From: Sipunculus nudus
Lineage: Eukaryota > Annelida > Sipuncula > Golfingiida > Sipunculidae
Reading direction: 5' to 3'
Length of the DNA: 64,000 nt
Assembly (NCBI GenBank): GCA_026874595.1
Contig: CM049306.1
Span: 30,993,519 to 31,057,518, forward strand
The translations under genes and the position numbers were made by a program. Below, in pieces: positions 1 to 11,382 of the stretch (the stretch's first letter is position 1; the number at the start of each line of letters is the position of its first letter). The notes below the pieces were generated by a model. The model did not search any database. It was not told the origin of the DNA and saw only the letters and a program-made list of their open reading frames with translations.

Positions 1-811
1 ACTTAAAATACAAATAAAATTTAAAATAATATTCCTGTTAGCGAATATTCTATGTTTTTAGCGAACCTGTGAGCTTATGCAATGGTGTGGTGTCGTCCGT
101 CGTCTGTACGTTAACCCATACTATCTTGAAAACGGCAAGAGTTAGCATTACAAAATTTTATGCAAAAAATTAGTCATCTAAAAGACTCTATCGGATTTTG
201 CTTTTTTTTTGGCTAACTGCATTTTCTTAGATTTTATAGGGAAAAAGCTTAAAAACCTTTAAAAATCTTCTTCTCTGAAACTGTCCAGCCAAATTGTCCA
301 ATATTTCACAGAAATGGTCCCTGGAACAATCTTTCTCAAGTTTGTTTGAATGGTTTAAGTTTGGTGATTTTTGGCCGAGTTACAAGAAGTTAAACTTAGT
401 CATCTGTCCAAAAAAACATACTAAAATTACAATCTCAGAAACGGCTGGAGCTATCATCACCAAATTTTATACCAATGTTGGTCACATGAGTCATATCTGA
501 AATTGAGGTATTGGTGGCGCTACCTGCATCAGCCTTTTTTGTAAGGGGATCATCAGTGCCCTTATCATACTGAGGGCTACAAAAAACTTCTTCTCTGAAA
601 CCATATGGCCAAATTGTTTAATATCACACAGAAATGATCTTAGGGTACTGCTTTCTGAAGTTTGTTCAAATAGTCACAGTTCAGTGACTTTTGGCTGAGT
701 TATGGGAAGCTGAATTTAGTCATATGCCATGACAGCCCATTTTAGCTCAGTGGCTACAAAGACCTTCTTCTCAAAAACCACTGGGCCGGATTCTTAAATC
801 TCACACATTAA

Positions 812-2425
812 TTGTATTGCCAGACATAGTCTGGAGATACTATGGTTTAGGCACGGTCGCGCCGCCGCCGCCGCAGAGATTTCTTTTGGACACAATAACT
901 CAAAAAATATTTCACGGATCTTTACCAAACTTGGTATATGTATAGATATGGGTGAGAGGACGACGCCTATTTAAAATGAGGTCATGACCTCAACTAGGAG
1001 AGTGACCTTGACCTTGAATAGGTTCAATTTTGGGGAAAATCACACAAATTCTTAAATATCTCAAGAAAACTTGCATGGATTGATCCCAAAATCAAGTTGA
1101 TCGAAGATCATGGATAGGGTGGTCATGTTCCAGAAACTGGTGGCGCCACCTATTATTTACTTGTTTTCATGCCGTTTAATATCCCCAAAATTGCTACTTG
1201 ACAGTACTGTGAGCATTATAAGTCAAAAACTAATGGACAGATTCCTTTCATATTATGCAAATACATAGATATGGGTTATGGGATGATGTTTATTTAAATT
1301 GGGGTCATGACCTTTCCTATGAGAGTGGCCTTGACCTTGAATATTGCCATATATGGTGAAAATCAAACAAAATCATTAATTTCTCAATAAGGGATGCATG
1401 CATTGGTCCAAAAATCAACTTGACCGAAGATCTTGGATAGTAATGTCATGTACCGGAAACAGGTGGCGCCACCTGTTATTCTTTTACTTGTTTTCATGCC
1501 GTTTAATACCCCATCATTGCCACTTAACAGTACATTTATAACCTGTGAGCATTATAAGTCGAAAACTAATGGACAGATTTCTTTCATATTATGCATATAC
1601 ATAGACATGGGTTATGGGATGATGTATATATAAATTGGGGTCATGACCTTTCCTATTAGAGTGGCCTTGACCTTGAATATTGCCATATATGGTGAAAATT
1701 ACACAAAATCATTAATATCTCAATAAGGGATGCATGCATTGGTCCAAAAATCAACATGTTCGAAGATCTTGGAAAGTTTTGTCATGTACCGGAAACAGGT
1801 GGCGCCACCTGTTATTCTTTTAATTGTTTTGTGCCTTTTAATACCCCATCATTGCCATTTATCAGTACTGTGAGCATTATAAGTCAAAAACTAATGGACA
1901 GATTTCTTTCATATTATGCATATACATGGATATGGGTTATAGGATAATGTTTATTTGAATAGGGGTCATGACCTTTCCAATGAGTGGCCTTGACCTTGAA
2001 TATTGCCATATATGGTGAAAATCACACAAAATCATTAATTTCTCAATACAGGATGCATTGATTGGTCCAAAAATCAACTTGAACGAAGATCTTGGATAGT
2101 GTTGTCATGTACGGGAAACAGGTGGTGCCACCTGTTATTCTTTTACTTGTTTTCGTGCCGTTTTATACCCCATCATTGCCACTTAACAGTATTGTGAGCA
2201 TTATAAGTCAAAAACTAATGGACAGATTTCTTGCATATACATAGACATGGGTTAGGGGATGATGTATATTGAAATTTGGATCATTACCTTTTCTATGAGA
2301 ATGACCTTTTCTATGAGTGTGGTCTGATATTAATTGTTGCTGAAGATGGGGGGCCTATTCTTAAAGGGGGGGGGGATTAATTGTCTGGCGATACTATGGC
2401 ACCTGCGGTGCCAAGAAATATCTAG
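812..2425 (+). mobile_element. Helitron/Helentron-like non-autonomous element nested in copy 1
   Basis: The sequence 'cacacattaa' (ending 811) is followed by 1614 bp of foreign sequence and then 'ttatccttagatgttgataa' (from 2426). The paralogous site at 7916-7945 reads straight through (break at 7924|7925), so the empty site is preserved. The 3' end has a perfect 7-bp hairpin (TGGCACC at 2397-2403, loop TGC, GGTGCCA at 2407-2413), eight bases, then CTAG (2422-2425), with insertion between A and T and no target duplication. These are Helitron hallmarks. The 5' end carries a hairpin CCAGAC-ATA-GTCTGG (820-834) and a subterminal inverted repeat GCCAGACA matched by TGTCTGGC near the 3' end, as in Helentrons. 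It lacks the canonical 5' TC. The body is four tandem 325-bp units. No Rep or helicase gene is present. Confidence 0.72.
943..2335 (+). repeat. Four tandem units of about 325 bp
   Basis: The core of the Helitron-like element is a head-to-tail array. The phrase 'ggaaacaggtggcgccacct' or close variants recurs with its palindrome starting at 1139, 1462, 1798 and 2121 (steps of 323, 336 and 323). Each unit also carries 'ggccttgaccttgaat' and 'atggacagatttctttcat'. The first unit is the most diverged. Confidence 0.9.
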
Positions 2426-5039
2426 TTATCCTTAGATGTTGATAATTCAAGTTTGTTCCAATGGTTTTGGTTCAGTGATTTTAAGCCGAGTTATGGGAAG
2501 CTTAACTTAGCCATTTTTCTGTATTTTCCTGTATGAGTTATAAACCTGCAAAACATTTTTGAAGGACACAACTGAGGCTAATTTGTTTAATATTTTACAA
2601 TGACTGGAACTAGCATCATGAAATTTAATGCAAAAAATTAGCCATCTGAAAAACTCCGCATTTTCTTAGATTTTATAGAGAAAAAGCTAAAAAAACTGTT
2701 TAAAATCTTCTCCTCCAAAACGGTCAAGCCAAATTGTTCAATATTTCACAGAAATAATCTCTTATACCAGCTCTCTCTAGTTTGAACAAATGGTTAAATT
2801 TGGGTGAAGTTTGGCCGAGTTACAGGAAGTTGAACTTAGTCACCTGTCCAAAAAAGCATACTAAAATGACAGTCTCAGAAACGGCCGGAGCCATCATCAA
2901 CAAATTTTATGTGTTGGTCACATGAGTCATATTGGAAATTCAGGTATTGGTGGTGCCACCTGCATTGACCTTTTTTTGTACGGAGGTCATTGGTCATCTG
3001 TATATTAACCCATAATTTCTCAGGAATAGCAGGAGCTACCATCCCTGGATTTTATGCAATAATCTGTCACATATCAAATGTTGTGGGATTCAGCTTCTTT
3101 TTTTGTTATCCGCATTTACTTAAATTTTATAGGGAAAAGGCTGAAAAACCTTTAAAAGTCTTCTATTTGTAAACAGTCCAGCATAATTGTTCAATATTTT
3201 ACAATGATCCCAGAGGCAAGCCTTCGCAAGTTTGTTCAAATGGTTGCACAAATTTGAACTTAGTTCTTTGGCCAAGTAAGCATACTGACATAGTAATCTC
3301 AGAAATGACAGAACCTAGCATTACCAAGTATTGTGCAAATGTTGGTCACATGACTCATATTTGAAGTTGCAGATTTTGTGGGGCCACCTACATTGACCTG
3401 TTTTTTATGGTTAAATAACCTCATAATTTTAGCCTCTTTCAGCTTAATGATGAAAATATCAAGTTGAATTGTTCACTTTTTCAAAAGAAATATCCTAGGA
3501 CATGGTTCTTTCAATCATATCAGAATATACTGAGTTTACTGAGAATACTGTTGATTTTTGGTTGAGTTGTGAAAAGCTTAAGTTGGTCTTATGGCTATTA
3601 TTATGTCTTTTTCAAACTGAGGACTGCAATAGTGTTCTTCTACAAAATTATTATTTCAATTATATCTTCTGAAACATTGCACAAAAATTATTCTTAGGTG
3701 GCTTTTTGTTCAAGTTTACTAGAATGATTTTTGGCAGAACTATTGGACCTTTAACAATGAAAGTACTGTATCTTTTATTATTGTAGATATTTTGATAAAA
3801 AGTTTATAAATATGTCGGCTTGAAAAAAAAAATTTTAGCCAAAGTCTTTCAGTATGTGTAAACAGATATACCAACAGCCCGAGATTGAATCCGTATCTTT
3901 AAATAGGTTGAGAAACTGCCAACTGTATCAGATTTGGGAACAGATCAAGAGTTCATTCAGTGCAGCCAGATATAGGTCAAGAGTTCAATCAGTGCAGCCA
4001 AGCACAAGGCATGTGATCACCTCATGGGTGACATGTGAACACCTCATGGGCACCATGTGATCACTTCATGGGTGTCAAGCCCCTCAGGGCAGGGCCCCTG
4101 CATGAGCTTATGCAATGGTGTGGCTACTATTTCAGATTTGGCAACAGGCTAGAGGTCAGTCTGGATCTATTTATAGCTTTGGCAGACTGCCAACTGTATC
4201 AGATTAGGCAACAGGTCAAGAGTTCACTCAGTGCAGCCAGGTATGGGTCAGGAGTTTACTCAGTGCAGTAGCTGCATTCTATTTATAGCTTTGGCAGACT
4301 GCCAACTGTGTCAGATTATGCAACAGGTCAAGAGTTCACTCAGTGCAGCCAGGTACAGGTCAAAAGTTCACTCAGTCTAGCCAGGTGCAGGTCATGAGTT
4401 GACTCAGTGCAGTAGCCTGAGCAAGCAATTTGTCACAGTTCACTTGGGGCAACAGCCTTTCTCACCTAAGCCTGGTCAGCCCCATGCATCAGACTCTAAG
4501 GTAAGTTTGATGTATTGGCCTAATATTTTGACCTGTCTATGTGTCTTTGATGGCTTTCCCGCTCACAAGACAGGTGTCGCCACCTATCATGACTTTTGCA
4601 AAGTGTGTGTCCCTGCGTTTTTCTTAGGAGGGGTTTGATATATCAGTCTAAAATTGGGCATATGTATATATCTGTGATAGCTTCGTTGTATACAAGACTG
4701 GTGGTGCCAGATACAATCTTTTTAGTGTTGTGTGCACCCATGCCAGAATTTCAGCAGTGATGTTTGTGTAATTGTTTATTATTCAAAATGTTTAGTACTT
4801 GCATTGTTCATATACATGAAAAGTAATGGTCCAGCATTGAAGCATTATACCTGGTGTATTTCCCAATGCACAGGTTCGCATTAGGCCTGTAGGCTTTGTT
4901 TTTAAGATAATCTACAGTAAGTAAAATGTAATTCTGTGGAAGATGTACTGGGTAGTCCGTGGTTTCTGAACAATACACTTTTACTTAACCTTTATGCATC
5001 CACATATTTATTGATTTACTGATTTTCATTTCATTGTAG

Positions 5040-5069
5040 ATCATGCTTTGAAGATATGCTTAAAACTGG
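5040..5069 (+). CDS. RCHY1: RCHY1 30-nt exon (RING segment)
   Basis: A 30-nt micro-exon lies between acceptor ...ttgtag (ends 5039) and donor gtaagt (5070). It begins with the last base of an Arg codon, then reads SCFEDMLKT plus two bases of a Gly codon. This aligns with the family segment between the RING histidines and the final CPLC. Composite repeat copy 1 ends only about 140 bp upstream. Confidence 0.9.
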
Positions 5070-8000
5070 GTAAGTACAAAGGATTTTGTTGTAGTTTTAT
5101 ATGGCCTCTGTAATACATACACTGCCATTAATTTGCCCAAACTGATATGGTTGAGTTAAGAGGTATTTTGTTTGTTATAGCTTATATATTATATGGTGAA
5201 ATATTTATGACAAATGGCAGTCATGTGACTATAACAGCAGATCACCTGTGAGACATACAAATAAACATGAGATGCTGGGCTCAAGTACCGGTAGTAAGCT
5301 ATGTTGGTCAAACAATTTTTGTAGTGGTGTGTTATTTGACATACAAAGTGTGACTCTGCGTTAGGCATAATCAATATACCACACCCAAGTACATACATAT
5401 CACAGAGGTCAGTGTAACTTGTGACACTTGTGCCAGATCATTACAAGAATTCATAAATATGTGCAAATATGCATGTACACACACACTGATTTTAAGGGGG
5501 CCCATTCTGATTTATTTGACCTTTATTAACTAAAGATAATTCATTGAACCGTATATAAAAATAAGTCACAAAATGCCGAGCCCACTGGACACAGATTTAT
5601 ATCCATGTTTGTATAATGATGGGGGTGGGGGGGGGGGGGAATATAAGCCAAACACATGCAAGAAGAACAGCTTGTAGCAAGTCATACAAACTATGTTTTT
5701 GCAAAAGGCATTCAACAAAAAATGACCTTTCAACTTCTGCTTATGTGCAACCAACTGGTTAGATCTTTTTTTTTCTGTTTGTCAACATTGTATTGTTTAC
5801 TAACAATGTGTGGATAAACAAGCTCACACATCAACCACAGAGGTGTTATAAGAAATTTTTTTGCCCAGAGTTGATAACAAATGTACACAGAATAAGCCAG
5901 AAATCACAACAATTCTGTAGAAAAGGCAGCTGAATAACTGGCTTTAAGCTTACTAATGTGTGACACAGGATATAGGCACCAGTATGTCAGTCTAAGGCAT
6001 GACAAAGTACGGCTTATGATCTGCATTATATGAATATGGTTTTGATTCTATATATCCAAGAACAGTGCAAAGCTTGTGATTCTTACACTTGTTTAAGGTC
6101 TGGAGAGAAAACTGGCTTTTTAGATGGTAATTCCCTGTATTCTATGTAAAGATATTTTTTTCCCTTTAATCAGCAGACACTGTTTTATTTCAGAGTGAGT
6201 CACGTTATAAATAATCCAAGCAGGGCCACATACAGTAAGGGAACAAGCAAAAGACACTATATTCAGTGTTATGTAGAAGACTAGAAATATGCATCCTCAG
6301 GAATGCAGGCCTGGGCCATATGGGCAATCCTTAATGTGGGGTACTCCGCAACCTGTGTAACCCCGTTTTCATTCACTTATGGGCCAATATTTCTAGGTTC
6401 ATTGGTTCATATGTTCTCCCCCAGTAAGTGTTTGCATTCACTTATATATTCCCCCATATTCCTCCAATATACCCATGTTCAAATGGGAATATGTGACTGC
6501 ACATTTTTGAATATTCCTGGAAGTCATTCCTGGATCCAAATCATGAGCTGTACCCACACCAAAATCTAATTTATTCTACATTGCTCCATTCCTTAAGTGC
6601 CCTGAACATTTCATGGGATTCCGAAATGTAAATGATGAACACATACCCTCCTGGCAGAAGCAAAAAGTAATACCCATGCAGTGAAATGTTTGCATGACGT
6701 TGTTACCTCAAAGATCTGGTACTTATCTTGTATTTTTTCTATACTTTAGTAACTACACCTGCCCCCTATGTAATGAATCCATGGTAGACATGAAGGAGAT
6801 GTGGGAGCAGCTGGACATTGAAAGGGAAAACACAGAGATGCCAGAAGAATATAAAGATGTTCATGTACAGATCTTGTGTAGAGATTGTCACAAGGTGAGT
6901 GTTAGTAATAAGGCGATGCTTCATTACCTCTGCTAACTAAATTGACAGAGGTAATATATTTACTGCTGTATGTCTGTTTGAGAGTGGTTCCAAAAGTTTT
7001 CAGTTTATTTAATTTAATTTTGCAGAAGGGTGGGCTTTTAGCCAGGGGACCATTCTTTAATTTTTTTGGGTGATCAGTTGAAACTGCAGCTGATCTCCAA
7101 ATGTAGATATTGGCAGAGATATGCATTTTTGGGGTGCTTTCTAGTTAAAACAAAAAAAAAAAAAAAATAAAAGTTATTCATCAGTTCCTCCTAAACCTTT
7201 AATGAATATTTATCAAGCAAAAGTTCATATATGCTACACATATACAGTCAGAACTCCCATTTTGACACTAGTGATACCTTGTTATGACTTATTTGAGATA
7301 TGCCCTATTTGTAATAAAGAAGTGACCATAATACAGTGAAAAACTCTATCGGATTTGCTTATTTTTTTGGCTAACTGCATTTTCTTAGATTTTAAAGGGA
7401 AAAAGCAAAAAATGCTTTAAAAATCTTCTTCTCTGAAATTGTTCCGCCAAAATGTCCAATATTTCATAGAAATTATTCCTGGAACAATCTCCCTCAAGTT
7501 TGTTTGAATGGTTTAAGTTCTGTGATTTTTGGCCGAGTTACAGGAAGTTGAACTTAGTCATCTGTCCAAAAAAGCATACTAAAATTACAATCCAGAAACG
7601 GCTGGAGCTATCATCACCAAATTTTATGCCAATGTTGGTCACATGAGTCATATCTGAAATTGAGGTATTGGTGGCGCCACCTGCATTGGCTACAAAAAAC
7701 TTCTTCTCTGAAACCATATGGCCAAATTGTTTCATATCTCACAGAACTGATCCTAGGGTAGTGCTTTCTGAAGTTTGTTCAAATAGTCTCAGTTCAGTGA
7801 CCTTTGGCTGAGTTATGGGAAGCTAAATTTAGTCATATGCCATAACAGCCCATTTTAGCTCAGTAGCTACATAGAGCTTCTTCTCAAAAAACACTGGGCC
7901 ACATTCTTAAATCTCACACATTAATTATTCTTAAATGTTGATAATTCAAGTTTGTTTAAACGGTTTTGGTTCAGTGATTTTTGGCTTAGTTATGGGAAGC

Positions 8001-11000
8001 TTAACTTGGCCATTTTGCTGTATTTTCCCATATTAGTTATAAACCTGCAAAACATTTTTTGACTGACGCCACTGAGGCCAGTTTGTTTAATATTTAACAA
8101 GAATAATCCCCTAAATAATTCTTATAATAATTGTCTTTTATGGTTCAAAAGAATGAATTATGGCTGAATTATAAAGATTAATTTGAGTCATTTTATCATA
8201 TATGTTAGCTGTGTGAAGCAGATACATCTAGCCTGGCACCAGTTTATCAGCATCTGTTACAGTATGCCTCTAGACATTTAGATTTCAGGTTATCTATGGT
8301 TAATATTGACAAGAATGTTTTTTAAAAGCTTTTAAAAAATGTAGATTTATGATTTTAGATATTCCTCATGCCAGGCAATGTTTACAATCACAGATATATA
8401 GCTCTCTGTGGGTGTATAAAGACGGCTGTACATGGATTATAAATAATTGGTATCTATACTCAAATTAATTCAAGATTTTGCCATCATTATCTGTATTATA
8501 ATTTTGCATTCATTATGCAACTGTAGTAATTTTTAGCAAACCTGTGAGCTAATGCAATGGTGTGAGGGCGTTCTGTAACATTGCACAAAAAATTATTCGT
8601 AGGTGGCCTTTGTTCAAGTTTACTCGAATGATTTTTGGCAGAATTATTGGACCTGTCACAATGAAAGGACTGCATCTTTTATTATTCTAGATATTTTGAT
8701 AAAATGTTTCTGAATATGTCAGCTTGAAAAAAAAAAAACATTTCAGCCAAAGTCTTTCTATGTGTAAACAGATTTACCAACAGACCAAGATTGTGTCTGT
8801 ATCTATGAATAGGTTGAGAAACTGCCAACTGTTTCAGATTTGGCAACAGATCAAGAGTTCATTCAGTGCAGCCAGATATAGGTCAAGAGTTCAATCAGTG
8901 CAGCCAAGCACAAGGCATGTGATCACTTTGTGGGTGACGTGTGAACACCTCATGGGCACCATGTGATCAACTTATGGGTATCATGCCCTTTTAGGGCTGC
9001 ATGTGGAGCCAATCTGTGAGCTTATGCAATGGTGTGGCTACTATTTCAGATTTGGCAACAAGCCAAAGGTCAGTCTGGATCTATTTATAGCTTTGGCAGA
9101 CTGCCAACTGTATCAGATTAGGCAACAGGTCAAGAGTTCACTCAGTGCAGCCAGGTATAGGTCAGAAGTTCACTCAGCGCAGTAGCTGCATTCTATTTAT
9201 AGCATTGGCAGACTGCCCAGTGCATCAGATTTGGCACTAAAGTTCAGCCTGGATCTATTTATAGCTTTGGCAGACTGCCAACTGTGTCAGATTATGCAAC
9301 AGGTCAAGAGTTCATTCAGTGCAGCCAGGTACAGGTCAAAAGTTCACTCAGTTTAGCCAGGTGCAGCTCATGAGTTCACTCAGTGCAGTAGCCTGAGCCA
9401 GCAAATTTGTCACAGGTCACTCGGGGCAACTGCCTTTCTCACCTAAGCCTCATCAGCCCCATGCATCAGACTCAAGGTAAGTTTGATGTATTGGCCTGAT
9501 ATTTTGACCTGTCTATGTGTCTTTGATGGCTTTCTCGTTCACAAGACAGGTGTCGCCACCCAAAATGAATTTTGCACAGTGTATGTGCCTGCTTATTTCG
9601 ACAGAGGAATTTGAAATATCAGCCTGAAATTGGGCATATTTATACATATCGAATATTTTTTTCGTATACAAGACTGGTTGTGGCCTACAATAATTTTTGC
9701 TCAGTGTGTCCCTGCTTATTTGTATCCGCCAAAACAAAGTTTTGCAGATACTTTTGTTTTTGACCGGGTTCCGCCCCCGCCGCCGTATTCGTTTCTGGAG
9801 AACTCCTCTGAGACTACTGGACTGATTTTTCCGAAACTTACACCAATTATCGGGTCACATGTGAACAGGTGCCTAACCAATTGGTGTTGACCTCTGACCT
9901 TTCCTCTATGCCCAGGGTCCATTTTTGCGTCTGTTTCCACACATAAACCCACATATCTGGGGAACCGTTTGACCGATCAGGAAAAAAAAAATTTGTACAA
10001 ATGTAGCCCTTGGATAGCTTTATAACATACACAAAAAAATGGTGGCCCCACCTGCAACCATTTTTGCAAAGCATCCGTCTGTTTGTCTGCCATGGGATAA
10101 AATCACTCATATCTTGGCAGTGGTTTGACATATCAGCCTAAAATTTTGCAGGTTTATACATCCTGGACAGCTTCCTTGATTTTATGACAGGTGGCACCAC
10201 CTACATTCACATTTAGGCTGCAGATGTCCAAGCTCATATATTGGGAACCGTTTGACTGATTGGGCCAAATTTTTGCATGTGTATAGATCTCACATAGCTC
10301 TTTATCATACACAAAACTGGAGGGACCACCCGCAACCATTTTTTCACAGCGTCTGTCTGTTTGTCTGCCGTGAGCTAAAATCACTTATATCTCAGCAGTG
10401 GTTTGACTTATCTGCCTAAAATTTTGTGTGTTTATACATCTTGGATAGATTTCTAGATTTTTTTTGGCAGGTGGGGCCACACCTACATTTATATTAACGC
10501 TGCACACACTCAGGCTTATATCTCAGGACTGGTTGTTTTTTTTTGCATGTGTATAGATCTCATTTAGCCCTTAATCATACACAAAATTGGTGGCGCCACC
10601 TGCCACCATTTTTGCATAAGTCCTTCTGTTTTTCTGCTGTGGGATAAAATCACTCATATACATGTAATGGTTTGATTTATCTGCCTAAAATTTTGCATAT
10701 ATATACAGCTTGGACAGCTTTCAGGATTTTGTGGTAGGTGGCGCAACCTACATACACGTTTTGGCTGCAGACATCCATGCTGATATGCAACTAACCTCAC
10801 TCTATTTCCCCTTGCCACTCAATCCATGCCTCACTTCACCCATTCCACTCTGTTTGTCACTTGTCAACTACCCGTATTCTAGTTCTCAGGAGGGGTTTGA
10901 TATATCAGTCTGAAATTGGGCATATGTATATATCTCTGAAAGCTTTGTTGTATACAAGACTGGTTGTGCCAGCTACAATGATTTTTGTGTTATCTGCACT

Positions 11001-11382
11001 CATGCCCGAATTTCAGCAGTGATGTTTGTGTAATTGTTTCTTATTCAAAATGTTTAGTACTTGCATTGTTCATATACATGAGAAGTAATGGTCCAGCATT
11101 GAAGCATTATACCTGATGTATTTCCCAATGCACAGGTTCGCATTAGGCCTGTAGGCCTTGTTTAAGTATAACTGGGTAACTCATTCTTGCATTTTAGATA
11201 TCAGTCTGATAATTTATTGGGTTTTTTTTTTTGGTCTAATAACCTATTTGTTTTAATTTTAGGAATGCAAGACACTATTCCACATTGTTGGACTGAAGTG
11301 TATGCATTGTGGATCTTTCAACACCTGCAGATCTGGAGAGACCGAGGCAGAACAAGCCCAGGCTGCCTCAGAGCAGTCCTAA
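5040..11382 (+). CDS. RCHY1: RCHY1 (Pirh2) RING-finger E3 ubiquitin ligase, 3' part (three exons)
   Basis: Joined exons 5040-5069, 6750-6894 and 11263-11382 encode the C-terminal 98 residues of RCHY1/Pirh2, ending at TAA 11380-11382. The family is a CHY-, CTCHY- and RING-type zinc-finger E3 ligase that ubiquitinates p53 and other targets. Visible here are the end of the RING (SCFEDMLKTG then NYTCPLC, whose CPLC holds the last zinc cysteines), a linker with the typical pattern (MWEQLDIERE ... MPEEY), and the C-terminal zinc ribbon with two CxxC knuckles (ILCRDCHK and LKCMHCGSFNTC). The ribbon is split by the last intron. All junctions are GT-AG and the phases fit exactly (one base, 48 codons, and so on). 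The CHY finger, CTCHY finger and start of the RING must lie left of position 1; I found no earlier exon in 1-5039. Confidence 0.95.
5070..6749 (+). other. RCHY1 intron, no gene seen
   Basis: This 1.68-kb GT-AG intron contains a G-run near 5623-5638. It also contains a diverged stretch around 5765-5960 (tttctgtttgtcaacat ... aaggcagctgaataactggc) that resembles 12310-12510 downstream of the gene, so both look like relics of one dispersed repeat. No ORF in it has homology I recognise. Confidence 0.7.
6750..6894 (+). CDS. RCHY1: RCHY1 exon: end of RING and start of zinc ribbon
   Basis: The acceptor is ctttag (ends 6749) and the donor gtgagt (6895). The exon has one base completing Gly and then 48 codons from NYTCPLCNES to ILCRDCHK. 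It contains the last RING CxxC and the first zinc-ribbon CxxC. Confidence 0.95.
7320..11165 (+). repeat. Composite dispersed repeat, copy 2 (last RCHY1 intron)
   Basis: This is the second copy of the composite element, filling most of the 4.37-kb last intron of RCHY1. 7325-8100 matches 183-2640 of copy 1 without the Helitron-like insertion. 8536-8546 (GCAAACCTGTG) repeats the left-end motif, and 8580-9490 and 10890-11160 match copy 1. The right end CACAGGTTCGC is at 11131-11141. Between 9490 and 10890 it holds an extra array of tandem modules absent from copy 1. Confidence 0.75.
10030..10810 (+). repeat. Tandem array of about 272-bp modules
   Basis: The phrase 'caaccatttttgcaaagca' followed by 'gtctgtttgtctgcc' and 'aaaatcactcatat' occurs near 10055, 10330 and 10600. 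Each unit also has a variant of the GGTGGCGCCACC palindrome (10041, 10189, 10589, 10737) and 'cctaaaattttgca'. The repeat lies inside composite copy 2. Confidence 0.8.
11263..11382 (+). CDS. RCHY1: RCHY1 last coding exon
   Basis: The acceptor is attttag (ends 11262), and 39 codons follow before TAA. The protein starts ECKTLFHIVGLKCMHCGSF and ends in an acidic, Ala/Gln-rich tail (GETEAEQAQAASEQS). The second CxxC of the zinc ribbon is here. Repeat copy 2 ends about 100 bp upstream of the acceptor. Confidence 0.95.
   Translation, partial: ECKTLFHIVGLKCMHCGSFNTCRSGETEAEQAQAASEQS

Larger units (their letters stand above)
55..4900 (+). repeat. Composite dispersed repeat, copy 1
   Basis: A roughly 4.8-kb composite repeat lies in the RCHY1 intron upstream of the first visible exon. 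Near its left edge (61-71) is GCGAACCTGTG and near its right edge (4869-4879) is the exact inverse CACAGGTTCGC, so it has subterminal inverted repeats. Inside are degenerate modules of the 'caagtttgttcaaatggtt ... ggccgagttatgggaagct' type (for example 290-400, 650-720, 2440-2510, 2750-2850). The right half (3690-4510 and 4620-4900) matches 8580-9490 and 10890-11160 almost base for base, and the left half matches 7325-8100. No coding capacity is seen. The class is uncertain; subterminal inverted repeats plus internal tandem modules would fit a non-autonomous Helentron or a MITE-like element. Confidence 0.75.

Noticed and set aside
3854-4271. Overlapping ORFs with similar peptides (QIKSSFSAARYRS, QVKSSLSAARYGS), repeated at 8724-9185
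   Set aside because: They arise from the repeated 'ggtcaagagttcactcagtgcagccag' motif of the composite repeat; there is no consistent frame or homology.
6895-6936. RCHY1 ending by read-through after DCHK
   Set aside because: Read-through lacks the second zinc-ribbon CxxC. The spliced exon at 11263 supplies it in phase.
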